Position numbers and translations under genes: made by a program. The notes under the pieces are model-generated. The model made no database searches and was not told the origin of the DNA. It saw only the letters and a list, made by a program, of their open reading frames with translations. DNA of 64,000 bases from Bathynomus jamesi (lineage: Eukaryota; Arthropoda; Malacostraca; Isopoda; Cirolanidae). How positions within the stretch are numbered: the first letter of the stretch is position 1; each line of letters starts with the position of its first letter. This document shows, one piece after another, positions 30,602 to 41,258 of the stretch. The stretch lies in NCBI GenBank assembly GCA_023014485.1, contig JAJOZX010003217.1, positions 104,501 to 168,500 of the forward strand, given 5' to 3'.

Positions 30602-31630
30602 ATGAGTGCATCTGAATTGAACAAATTTATAAAAAGGAGAAGTGCCTACAAAGGTCTAATTACAAAGGTCATTGCCACTATAGATTCTGCCATAGAGCAA
30701 GAGGATTTACGCTTAGTGACTGCGCAGCTTGCCATATTAGAAACTAAAAAGGTTGCTCTAAGTGAGGTAAATGTTAAAATTGAGGCTCTTATAGAAGAGG
30801 ATGAAATAGAAAATAACATAATTTACTTTGAAGAGATTATTGATGATATGATTAACGTAGGCCTCCGAGCAAAAGAGTTTAGCAGCTCAGTACAGTTAGA
30901 GACCAGGTCTAATAATGAAACACAACACTCAACAAATGATGCTTGTGAAGTTAAGGTTAACAGATCTGTAGTTCAATTACCGAGGCTTGTACTCAAAACA
31001 TTTTCTGGGAGTATTCAGGAATGGCAAGGATGGGCAGACAGTTTTCAATCAGCAGTTCATTCTAGTCAAGTGTTAAGTGCCGTGGAGAAGTTTAATTATT
31101 TGCGGTCCCTCTTGGAAGGGGAGGCAGCAAAGACTATAGCAGGATTAGCATTAACAGAGGCTAATTATAATGTGGCTTGGGATATATTAAAGAAACGGTT
31201 TGGTAAGCCAGAGATCTTAATTAAAAGCCACCTCCGTGCACTTTTAGCTATACCTCCTGTTAATAATCCTAATAGTGTCAAGGAGTTACGGCAGTTATAT
31301 GATGAATTTGAAATTAGAACTAGGTCCCTGGACAACTTGGGTGTAGGAATGGAAAAGTATGGTATAATGTTGGTTCCTACACTGGAGTCTAAATTGCCTA
31401 GCTCAATTTTGCTTGAATTAAGTAGGGGACACTCTGCAGAACATGTGTACATCCCCCTTCAGCAGATGTTAAGTCTTTTAGGCACAGAATTAGCAAGACG
31501 AGAGGGAGTTGAGTTTGCACAGTGGGATGGTAAACAAGGGACAAAGGCAGGCACAGCACCAAAGTTTCCACAAAAAGGAATAGCCCAGGTACAGTGTCAG
31601 CTCTACATGCCTCCTCTGAGAATAAATTAA
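30602..31630 (+). pseudogene. gag: BEL/Pao Gag (DUF1759-type)
   Basis: ATG at 30602 opens MSASELNKFIKRRSAYKGLI. A coiled-coil N-terminal region (residues 1-100, LETKKVALSEVNVKIEALIE) precedes the capsid-like domain with LPRLVLKTFSGSIQEWQGW, LRSLLEGEAAKTI, YNVAWDILKKRFG and LLSLLGTELARR, the standard Pao-type Gag pattern. The frame shifts at about 31575, just before the zinc-knuckle region, whereas the second BEL copy stays in frame there. The protein would coat the RNA and form the particle. About 340 codons. Confidence 0.9.
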
Positions 31631-32490
31631 AGGGAATCAAGGAATGCATATTTTGCGAAGGCAACCACAAGTCATATAAATGTGAGGTGGCTGAGGCCTT
31701 ACCCTTTGAGGAGAGAAAGGACAGGGTAACTAAGTCCACAGCATGTTTTAAATGTTTTTTGAAAGGTCATAGAGCAAGGTTTTGTAAGTTTAAAATTTTG
31801 TGCAAAAAATGTCATGGTAGGCATCAGCCATTATTGTGTGAAAACACTCTTAGTAGGCCTACCCCAGAAGTAGAGACATCAGTGGCACATGCCACTGCTA
31901 TGCAAGGGAGTAAAAGTAAAGGGGGATTATTGCAAACAACTGCAGCCTTATTAATTGGGAATGAGGGAGAAGCTACTGTAAGAGTGTTGTTTGATAGTGG
32001 TAGCCAGTGTAGTTTTATTAAGACCAGAATTTCCAGAAAATTGAAGTTTAAAGAACTTAAGAGGGAAAATTTAAGAATTTCTGGGTTTGGGGGTTCCGTT
32101 CAAAACCGAACCAAATTTAAGAAGGTAGAAGTTCTGGTTAAAGGGTTGTTACCGCAAAGTCCCACTATCAAGGTCCAAGCTGTAGAGATTGAGGAACTTT
32201 GTGCTCCAGTCACTACTTGTTTAGATATGGCATGTGTCCAAGAATTGCAAGTTAAAGGAATTAATTTGGGCAATAATAAGTTTGAGGGAACAGAAGATAT
32301 TAGTCTTTTGATTGGAGCTGACTATTATTGGGACTTCATCACTGGTAATATTGTCCGTACATCTCAAGGCCCAGTAGCTATTGAAAGTAAGCTAGGCTGG
32401 ATGCTACATGGTAGTTATTGCAATGAAATGGAAGTTAAGGCTCTTTTGTTAAGATTGAGGAGAACAGCCATGGTCTGGAAAGGCATTTGA
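31580..32490 (+). CDS. pro: BEL/Pao zinc knuckles and aspartic protease
   Basis: Open frame with three Cys/His clusters: CIFCEGNHKSYKC, CFKCFLKGHRARFC and CKKCHGRHQPLLC, then the DUF1758-type retropepsin with the active site VLFDSGSQCSFI (DSG) and ISGFGGSVQNRT, DISLLIGADYYWD (flap and second-lobe blocks). It processes the Gag-Pol polyprotein. The frame ends at 32490 after MLHGSYC by a frame change; the next 180 bases continue the domain in another frame. Confidence 0.9.
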
Positions 32491-33373
32491 AAGCGTTTTG
32501 GGAACTTGAATCTATTGGCATAAAGGACAACCAGGCAAGTACAGTGAACAATGATGTTTTAGAGCATTTGAAAAAGGGATTGGGTTTAGAGATGGTTGCT
32601 ATGAAGTTGGCCTACCATGGAAGGATTCTTGCAAACCCGGTTCAAACCTTCAGCTAGCTAATCGGAGGTTGGAGACTTCATTGTACAGGCTAAGAAAAAA
32701 TGAGGAGTTGTTAATTGAATACGATGAGGCCATCCTAAGTTATGTAAGGGAGGGCTATGCTGAAAGGGTGCAAGGTGAGCTGGTGAGCCAGGAGGCACAT
32801 TATCTGCCACACCATGCAGTGGTACGGCGAGACAAAACTACCACCAAACTGAGGGTAGTTTTTGATGGCTCAGCCAAGGACAAAGGTGGTGTGTCCTTGA
32901 ATGACTGTTTGGATGCTGGGCCAAATTTAAATGCAGATTTATTTTCCTTGTTACTGAGATTCAGGTTTGGTAGAGTAGCATTGACTGCAGATGTGAAGCA
33001 AGCCTTTTTGCGGATAAAGTTAAAACCAGAGGACAGAGATGCAGTAAGGTATCTGTGGGTGGATACGAAAGACTTGTTGGAAAATGAACCTAAGGTTCAA
33101 GCATATAGAATGAAGTCAGTGTTGTTTGGCCTCAGCTCTAGTCCATTTCTGTTGGCAGCTACTATGCAGTACCATTTTAAGAAATATTCTGAAGTCTATC
33201 CTAACACTATTGAACACATAAGGAAAAATTTTTATGTTGATGATTTGCTATGTTCCGTGGATAATACAGAAATGGCTAAACAGATATTCATGGAGGCTAG
33301 AGCTATAATGAGGGAGGCTGGCATGGAGCTAGAAAATGGCAGACCAATCATTCGCAATTACAAGAGTTTATGA
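32491..33373 (+). pseudogene. pol: BEL/Pao reverse transcriptase
   Basis: Motifs in order: [52 protein letters not shown] (motif A Asp), FGLSSSPFLLAATMQ and NFYVDDLL (catalytic YVDD) near 33236. These are diagnostic of the Pao family. The first 170 bases (32491-32660) are in another frame, and a stop near 33373 separates the RT from the connection domain. Catalytic residues are all present. Confidence 0.93.
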
Positions 33374-34732
33374 GTCATTCCTCTGTAGTACCTGATGCAG
33401 CAGAAAGTATTGAGGATTCTGGTATTAAGGAGTTGTGGGCAATAGACGCAAAGGTGCTAGGCATCGTTTGGCAGCAAGATGATGATTTGTTTACCTTCAA
33501 TGGGAAATCTTTAGTAGAGCTGGCTGAGAATGAGACAAGGTGGACAAAACGTACCAGCTCTTAGTTTGGCTTCGAAGGTCTTTGATCCTCTTGGATTCCT
33601 GGCTCCATTTGTGATAAAGTCAAAAATTTGGTTTCAGAGCCTCTGGGAAATTGGACTTGGTTGGGACCAAGAGTTACCTGATCATATGGTGGTAAGGTGG
33701 AAATATTGGTTCAAAGAATTGGCACATCTTGGAGACATTGAAATCCCAAGATGGTACTTTGGAGAGTTGAACAATAGTCCAGACAATTTGGAGCTGCACA
33801 TCTTTTGTGATGCAAGTGAGGAAGCCTATGCAACTTGTATTTATATAAGAGGCGCATTGCAAGAAGAAGTAAGTTGCAGGTTGGTTGCTGCAAAGAGTAG
33901 AGTAGCACCTTTGAAAAGGCTTTCTGTTCCAAGGTTGGAATTGATGGGTGCCGTTATTGCTAGTCTGCTTGCAATTACAGTGCGAAAGTCTTTGGCCCTC
34001 TATGAAATTCCAAGCTATTATTGGACAGACTCCACTATAGTTTGGCACTGGTTAAGAAGTCAGGCAAGGAAATGGAAACCATTTGTTGCCAATAGGGTGG
34101 AGGAAATTCAAGCGCACACAGATCCCAAGCAATGGAAGCATTGTCCAGGCATCCAAAACCCCGCTGATTTACCAACACGAGGAATTTCGGTGAAAGATCT
34201 TTCACAATCAAGTTTGTGGTGGAATGGGCCAGAGTGGCTAAAACTTGGAAGTGAAAACTGGCCTTCTAATCAGCCTATTGTAGGAGAATGCCAGGCTGAA
34301 GAAGCATGGGTGAGTGAGGTGAGAAAATGCGCTGTGAACAGTTGTCAAGTTATGCAGCAGGACCCCATATTGAGGCTTCAGGACATTAGCAGTCTGAAAA
34401 GATTGTTAAGAGTGACAGCATGGGTATATAGATTTACCAACAACATTAAGGGAGAAACAAGAAGGGAAGGAATTCTGAACAGTAATGAGATTCAGCAAGC
34501 CAGGAAATACTGGGTGGTATATATGCAGAAGAAAAAATTTGGTGAAGAGAGAGAATTGCTCACCAGCCATCCATTACAGGTTCTACCAACACATTCTGCG
34601 CTCAAGGGTTTGGATGTGTTTTTGGATCAGGATTTATTGAGAGTAGGAGGTAGACTACAGTTTTCTGGGCTTCCAGAGGAGAAAAGACATCCAATTTTGC
34701 TACCTTCTGGGGGCACTTTGTGGACCTTTTGA
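33370..34732 (+). pseudogene. pol: BEL/Pao RT connection and RNase H domain
   Basis: The frame at 33370-33564 carries KELWAIDAKVLGIVWQQDDD. After an overlap and frame change at about 33540 the sequence continues PALSLASKVFDPLGFLAPF, LELHIFCDASEEAYATCIY (RNase H Asp), VPRLELMGAVIA (Glu), YYWTDSTIVWHWLR (Asp) and ADLPTRG, the RNase H-like order of the Pao family. A further shift at about 34722 leads to the integrase. Confidence 0.92.
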
Positions 34733-35544
34733 TCCTGGATACTCATCATAAGCTGTTACATGCTGGAGTTAGAGAAGTGATAATAGAGATTAGACAACAA
34801 TTTTGGATTCTCAAAATTAGACAAGTAGTGAAAAAGGTCTTGCATAAATGTGTGGTTTGCAAGCGTTGGAGTGCAAAGCCTTATTATGAAAAGGTGGCTC
34901 CACTTCCAAGAGAACGGTGTGTCTATACTGCCCCATTTGATGTAGTGGGAGTAGACTTTGCAGGGCCAGTCTATGTGTATGAGCGAGGGGAGTCTAACAA
35001 AGGTTATATATGTCTTTTCACCTGTGCTACCACCAGAGCAATCCATTTGGAGTTGGTAAGCAACTTAAGTAGTGATGTATTTCTTTTGGCCTTTAAAAGG
35101 TTTGTGAACAGAAGGGGTTTCCCAAATAAAATCATATCGGATAATGCAAAAACCTTCAAAAAGGCTGCAAAGGAACTCCAAGAAATTTGGTCCTTGCTAA
35201 AAGAGGAAGGATTCCAATCCTACTGTTCACACCAAGGGGTACAGTGGGAGTTTATTGTTGAGAGAGCACCATGGTGGGGAGGATTTTGGGAAAGGCTAGT
35301 GAGAAGTGTAAAGTGTCCATTAAAGAAACTTTTAGCTAATGCTCATTTGAGCAAAGAAGAATTCTCTACTGTTTTATGTGAAGTAGAAGCAATGGTGAAC
35401 AGTAGGCCTATCACTTTTGTTTACAACAGTAGGCAGGATGCAGAGCCATTGACACCAAATCATTTTCTTTGTGGTAAACGATTAACATCAAACCCAGTGT
35501 GCCAGAAGACTTGCAGCCCATCCAGAGCACTCAAGGAGAGTTAA
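34720..35544 (+). pseudogene. int: BEL/Pao integrase core
   Basis: The HHCC zinc domain reads THHKLLHAGVREVI ... HKCVVCKRW. The core has FDVVGVDFAGPV (Asp), KIISDNAKTFKK (Asp) and ERAPWWGGFWERLVRSVK (Glu), then SRPITFV and LTPNHFL. The triad is intact. The reading shifts at about 35500 to the C-terminal domain. Confidence 0.93.
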
Positions 35545-36005
35545 CCAGACGGTTCAGGTACCTTGAAGAGCTACAAGATCAGTTATGGAAGAGGTGGCAG
35601 ATGGAATACTTGCCAGAACTCAATTATTACCCATCAGGCAAGGTAAAGGGCTCCAATGCAAATTGTATCAAGGTGGGAGAAGTGGTAATGATTGGGGATG
35701 AAAGACCAAGGCAATGCTGGAAGCTTGGCATAATTGAAGAGTTGTTTGTTGGCAAAGACAATTTAGTTAGGTCTGCACTGATAAAGACTTCAGGAGGAAA
35801 GTTAAAGAGACCTATACAAAAACTCTATGCTTTAGAAATCAGAAAAAACACAGATAGTCAAGATGAAACATTTGAGTTACAGCCTCATGAAGAAGGCTTG
35901 GCTAACCTTGCAGAAGGTAATGACAACAATGCCTCTTCGGTGGGGAGTGTTAGAAAATCTAGAAGAGGAAGAACCATTGTTGTCCCAAGGCGATACGATG
36001 ACTAA
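35499..36005 (+). CDS. int: BEL/Pao integrase C-terminal domain (DUF5641-type)
   Basis: Frame with TRRFRYLEELQDQLWKRW, GEVVMIGDERPRQCW, LGIIEELFVGKDN and RSALIKTSGGKLKRPIQKLY: the conserved Pao-type C-terminal domain. It ends inside the 3' LTR at 36005 after SRRGRTIVVPRRYDD. Confidence 0.9.
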   Translation: MPEDLQPIQSTQGELTRRFRYLEELQDQLWKRWQMEYLPELNYYPSGKVKGSNANCIKVGEVVMIGDERPRQCWKLGIIEELFVGKDNLVRSALIKTSGGKLKRPIQKLYALEIRKNTDSQDETFELQPHEEGLANLAEGNDNNASSVGSVRKSRRGRTIVVPRRYDD

Positions 36006-36555
36006 GCTGATTGATGCAGCATTGCTTGTATATATATTAAGTTAAGGTGTATATATATATCCATCTCATAATTGTAAGGTTAGTGAAAAATTAAATTAAT
36101 TTAGAGCTAGCATTTTTGAGCTCTTGTGGCATCATTGTTTGGTCACACTGTTGGCATCATTTTGAGACGCTGCGCGTCTTTTCTACTCGTTTGTGGAAGG
36201 TCGTACGTAAAGGTGTGGTTTGATAGAGAGCTCTCTTGCAATTCAGTTTGGTTGTTTAGATACATGATTGTTGCATCGTGCAATAGTCCAGGTTGCGTTG
36301 TTGTTGCAAGGTTCAGAAAGAAGACCACAAATAGTACCCTTTTGTTTACTTTTTAAGTTCATGTAATTTAAGATCTAAGTTAGGCCCGCATCGAGTCAGC
36401 AACCCTGAGGTTACCCTGAGGTAGGACCTAATAGGATCTCAAATCCGTAAGTTTTAATTTAGCTTAACTTGGGCTTTAGGTAGAACTTGCCCTTTAGAAT
36501 TTGGCCGTTCACGGCTCAGCTGGGATTTCGAACCCGACAAATAAATAAAATAACA
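35948..36555 (+). repeat. 3' LTR of the BEL/Pao element
   Basis: Near-identical to the 5' LTR, preceded by a purine-rich GGTGGGGAG that can act as polypurine tract. The gag-pol frame runs 58 bases into this LTR and stops at 36005. Confidence 0.95.
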
Positions 36556-36560
36556 GGGAT

Positions 36561-37764
36561 GTCTCGAGTTTGCGGATGATATGGTGAAACATTGTAAGGA
36601 ATGCTACATGATATGTGAGCAGTGTAAAAGCCCCAAATGTGAAAGTCATGTAGTTGAAACTGAGAAGAGGGAGTGTAATGTGTGTAGACGTACATTTTTC
36701 AATAATAAATGCTTTGAACTCCATAAATCAACTAGCACTTGCAGGAAAATGAGGATTTTAAGTGCGGTATGTTTCACATGATGGATAATTGGTGGAATTT
36801 CAACCATAAATGCGATGAAATTCACTGTTCTACATGTCATGAAAAATATAAGGCTGATGGAGTGAAGCATGTATGTTATATGAAAGATGCTAAGCCTAAA
36901 AATAGCCCTTGTATAACCGTATACTACGATATAGAAACATACGAACACCGAAACCAAAGAGGTTATTCCACATTTACTTGTAAGCCAGACTACCTGTGAT
37001 GAGTGCATGGAGATCGAGTGTGATGAGTGTCACAAATGTGGTAAACGGACAAAGGTTTTTAAAACGCTTGCACACGACAACCCTGTGAAATTCTGTATCC
37101 TATATTGTCAAGTTAGCGGACAAGTTAAAAAAAAATGACTGTGTATATTCTTGTCCATAATGGAGCAAAATTTGACACAGTTCCTTTATAAGGAGTTGCT
37201 TGAACACGAGTCATCTGGGATATTTACAGGTGATCCCTTGAAAAGAGGCAACAAACTAATACAGATGCAAATAAGAGGTAATGTACAGTTTAAAGAGACC
37301 CTGCTGTTCACACCTTCTAAATTAGCAAAGCTACCCAAGATCATATGGGTAGCCACTGAAGTTTCAAAAAGTATTTCCATTACACATTCCTCAGCGAAAC
37401 TTTAAATTACGTAGGACTACATCCACCCAAACATTACTTTAACTACACCAACATGAGTGATAGTGAGCGTGAAGAATTTGACCGCTACTACAACAGTTTT
37501 AATGAAGCTAGTCCATACAATATAACTGATGAATAGAATATTGCGTTAATGATGTGCGCGTGTTTAGAGTATGTTTCCAGGCCTTTAGAAGGATGTACAT
37601 AGCCCGTTTCAAATGCGACCCGCTACAGGTCGCAACCACGATCGTCTCATTATGCTTTACGGTGTTCAAGAATAACTTCATGTCTAAAGACACCATAGCC
37701 GTCATTCACAGAAAAAACCCACACTTGTGGGCACAAGGCTATTTACTGGCTCATACACCTAGAG
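36561..37764 (+). pseudogene. POLB: Polinton DNA polymerase B, zinc-finger and exonuclease segment
   Basis: Directly after the BEL/Pao element the polymerase resumes: CKECYMICEQCKSPKCESH and ECNVCRRTFFNNKCFELH, then HKCDEIHCSTCHEKY, a Cys/His-rich array usual in Polinton polymerases. The 3'-5' exonuclease follows: Exo I TVYYDIETYE (Asp and Glu kept), Exo II LVHNGAKFD, and Exo III YCVNDVRVL, each catalytic residue visible. Frames change near 36770, 37010, 37190, 37400 and 37535. The MITE at 37765 interrupts the end of this segment. Proofreading residues are thus conserved although the frame is not. Confidence 0.85.
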
Positions 37765-37974
37765 CAGAGCTTTCCAAACTGTGTCGCGACACATTAGTGT
37801 TTTTTGTATTTTTTAAATTTTGATTTTTCTATCAACAAAATCGGCTACAAGATAAACCACCTACTGAAAAATTATCTGATATTTGATATTTGATAACAAA
37901 AATTAATTAATGTGTCGTGAAAATTTTTATGCTTAAAGAGTGTGTCGCCAACGTGAAAAGTTTGGAAAGCTCTG
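37765..37974. mobile_element. 210-bp hAT-type MITE in polB
   Basis: TIRs CAGAGCTTTCCAAACT and AGTTTGGAAAGCTCTG, followed inwards by GTGTCG on both sides, bound by an 8-bp duplication ACCTAGAG (37757-37764 and 37975-37982). No coding capacity; long A/T interior. hAT assignment rests on 8-bp duplication and CAG-type ends. Confidence 0.9.
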
Positions 37975-38097
37975 ACCTAGAGCAACAGACCGGAGTATAC
38001 ATAAAACAGGGGGGAAGTACCCATTAAGGTCAATGGGCGTGTTTTTTGGGTTGATGGGCTAAGTGAGGATCCATCCACTGGTGAGAAGACTGTGTAC

Positions 38098-41000
38098 TAG
38101 GGCGGATCGAAAATGACGTTTTTAAACCTTTTTTCGAAATTCAAATATGGCTAGTGCGGAAAATATGTGGGTGCTATAGATAATGACTGTGCATAAATAT
38201 TAGTCCTGCGAAATTATATCTTCAGGTGCCACAAAGCCGTCGAAAAAAGTGAAATATAATGATTTTCTTATATTCTGCATTAGTACAATAACTGAAACTT
38301 ACTTGTTATTATTATATATTAAGTGTTCCAATTACCAAAATAGTTACTGAATTACGCAGCTCTTAGTTTATTTAGATCAATGTTCTTTTGATTAATGATC
38401 TAAATAATCCAGAACTCACCACGAGGATGTGGCTGCGTGTCGAGCTCCACCCATGCCCTCCCAACCACCCATCCTTGCGCATGTTTTTTTCTATTAACGT
38501 TTTATTTAAACTTTATATTCAGCTTTACTTTCGAATGATGGCACTTTTTTACGTGACTGAAGTGTTGATCTTATGAAGCCATCTCGCGCGTTCAATCCAA
38601 ATACTTTTGATGATGCTTCAGTCACTAATTTTACCATTCTTTCTACTACTTGTGTATGACAAGGGAATTTCTCGAATGGAGGGGTACTCTTGTTTTCTAT
38701 GAATTCTTCAATCTCATTTTCTGTCAGGTGTCTTGTCACAGGTAGTTCAGTGACAATGCATTTTTGCCAATTAATTAAATCAGTATAATCAGTAGCTTCA
38801 AATTGAATAACAGGTACTGTGAAACGCCTCACAACTTTTTCCTTGTTTGTTTGCCTTGCTTTCTTTATTCGCCTCCACGCTAATTCTCTTATGGCGCTGC
38901 GGTCATCATGAATCATTGATGCTAGAATATTTTCTGGATTTGCAAAAAATGCATTTCTTTGTATGACAGGGTTTACAATATCCTTTACTTCGTCATTCAG
39001 TGTTCTTGTTAGTTCAATAGTTTTGAAAACATGTTTTGAGCCATTGACAAAAGACGTACTTTGCTTAATAGAAAACCACATTGGGATGTAGACCTTCATT
39101 ATAAAAGAAACAATGTTCATGAGGTTCTCAGATGGACTTACAGTTGAAACGTATAGACGAAGCAAACGATTTGCTGTAGTCAGCCATCGTGAATGTGCCA
39201 TTTTGCCTGGACTACGATGAGCAAGATCTGGAGAGCAATATCCCTTTGTTATGGCCTGATGAATATCAATTAGATATTTTTGGTCGGTGCTAAGATCTTC
39301 ACAGTCTACAGTTGGTTCCTCAGCATCAATCCTTTCAAACTCGACAATAGGAAGACTCTCACAGTTCTCTAATTCCCTGCCAATAGGACCGGTGAATCCG
39401 CGGGGGCCAGATGTTTTTCCATCCAGCTTTGCAACTAAATGGCGTAATGGCAATTCATTGGCATCGAGCTGGCACACTAAATGTTGAACTGGCTTCTTCA
39501 GCTTCAATTCTGTAAGCCTTATAACGCCTCCCTTTTCTCCAGTGTTGACTGCTGCACCATAGCATCCAATGGCAACAAGGTTTTCCAGGTTCATGTCATT
39601 ATTTCCAATATACTCAAACATTCCTTTACATATTTCTTCAGCTGATCCAGAATTCACAGAATAATGGCCCAAATAATCTGAACCAGGTTCTCTCACTAAA
39701 GTGATATGTTCTTCTGTTACCTTCTTCTGATATACTTTGGACTCTTTTTTTTCTTGGAAGAGTGTAGAATCTTTTCGACCATCAAAATAGATTCCTCTGA
39801 TTGGGACCTGATTTTGATCTTTCATAATTTCTGATCTCTTCTTTGTCTTTCTCTTCTGATTTTACTCCTATCCACTACTTCAGATGTATTGTCAATAGAA
39901 ACTTCTCCAATATCTTGCAATACTGCACTAACAATGAATGCTGCAGCTCGATCTGAAACTGCAGTCCTGTCACAAGCAGTAGCCACTGAAGGTAGATTTG
40001 TAGTTTTCCTTTTCTTGAATAATTGTTCTTCAGGTTGTTCGAGCTTTCTCTTCGAGATAACTGGCTCTGGAAATGTATCGTCTGATATTTCGCCAGATTC
40101 ACTTTCACTATTTGATGTCGATGATGATAATTCAACATTTGTATCCTGCAATTTCTCCTGTGAAGATTCTTTGGTGAGCCTCAGCTTCTTTTTACTTTCT
40201 TAGCAACGTAGATGCTTTTTTCTTTGAGAGTGTAATATCTACTCTATCAATAAACAGTTTTCTTTCACTCCTTTGATCTAAGAGGAACGTCACTTCTTCC
40301 TTTGGAACCGTTTTTTTCTTTTGGACAAGAACATTGTGTTAGTACTTTGCACTTGCACGCTGCAATGTCAAAAAGTTTCGTGTGTGCTTCTTTTTTGAAC
40401 ATATCAATCTTTGCTTTGTAAGCTTCAGAATTTTTTCTGCTTTGGTATGGCTTCATAATGACACGATACTTTTCGTGGTAGCTTCTGAACATTGTTTCAA
40501 TTCGCCTGTCTGACAGAATTGGGACGGAAGCACTTTCCCAAATTGTTTTCAATTTATCAACAACTTGTTCTAATATTTGAGATATTGAAGGATCTTTATT
40601 AGTATTCTGTTTCAAATCGTTTCTTACAAACAAGTAATATTTAAAAACTCCTTCGTATGTAGGAAGATTCCTGTGCCACAAATCTTCCCCATACCAAACA
40701 TGGGGCACTCAGTTGAGGCCCTGGTTGATTTTGCACAAACTCGAGACATTTTGAAAGTATACAAATCTGAAAAAGAAAGAGCTAATATCAATTATACGTT
40801 AATTTAAGTTAATAGTACATGGCAAACTTAGGGCAACACAATACAGAAATGCAAAATATATAAGAAATATAGTTTAGACTATCTGAGTAACGCCAACAAC
40901 AGAACACCCACCTGCTACGAGAGCGACAGCTACACTGAACCGAGGTACTCACGTGACAGCTGAGTGAGCTGACTATAGAAAACTGTTTTTAGAGAATAGA

Positions 41001-41258
41001 AACTTTTTTTAAAGGTTGACTGAGCTATTTTTATACAAGTGTGAATAAATTCTTGTCTATTGTGCATCGTGGACTCTTCTGTAATTATTGGTTAAAATCT
41101 GCTTTTTTCAATTTTTTTCAATATTGAAGGTCATTGTGGCACCTGAAGATATTAATGTTATGATTTTAAATTTATACCAGCTTATTTCCTCACTACTCCA
41201 CACATTTTCACACTAGCGAATTTGAAAATTCGAAAAATGAGTTTTTCACTCCGCCCTA
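38098..41258 (-). mobile_element. 3.16 kb DNA transposon of unnamed type in polB
   Basis: Ends TAGGGCGGA and TCCGCCCTA are inverted, with similarity continuing inwards (GAAAA, TTTTTCGAA, GCTAGTG). Further in, CTTCAGGTGCCAC (38220) mirrors GTGGCACCTGAAGAT (41138), so the TIR is at least 130 bp. CTGTGTAC flanks both ends (38090-38097, 41259-41266). One transposase-like gene lies on the minus strand. 8-bp duplications fit hAT, P or Zisupton-type elements; the gene matches none I can name. Confidence 0.85.
38506..40749 (-). pseudogene. Transposase-like protein of an unnamed arthropod/cnidarian family
   Basis: The start MSRVCAKSTRASTECPMFG (40749) begins with a short Cys motif and shifts frame near 40690 into TYEGVFKYYLFVRNDLK, a region with CKCKVLTQCSCPKEK, then nuclear-type basic segments (SKRKLEQPEE). 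The large open part (39825-38506, 439 codons) has IRGIYFDGRKDSTLF, VAIGCYGAAVNTGEKGGVIR, QLDANELPLRHLVAKLDG, KTSGPRGFTGPIGRELE, SPGKMAHSRWLTTANRLLRL, and IPMWFSIK. I know this as a recurrent uncharacterised multicopy protein. Where relatives have Cys-Asp-Gly, this copy has CYG, a possible loss of a catalytic Asp (inference from memory of the family pattern). Its place within TIRs supports a transposase. Confidence 0.7.

Larger units (their letters stand above)
29276..36555 (+). mobile_element. BEL/Pao LTR retrotransposon, 7.28 kb, inserted in polB
   Basis: LTRs of 606 and 608 bp (29276-29881 and 35948-36555) begin TGTTAG and end AACA. GGGAT flanks both sides (29271-29275, 36556-36560), the 5-bp duplication expected for BEL/Pao. 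TGGTCCTTCAG directly after the left LTR is the likely tRNA primer-binding site. Order of domains: gag, zinc knuckles, aspartic protease, RT, RNase H, integrase, all in the plus orientation. The LTRs differ at only about 7 places, so insertion was recent, yet the coding frame shifts six or so times. Confidence 0.95.

Noticed and set aside
33674..34048. Minus-strand 124-codon frame in BEL
   Set aside because: Antisense to the RNase H region with strong motifs on the plus strand.
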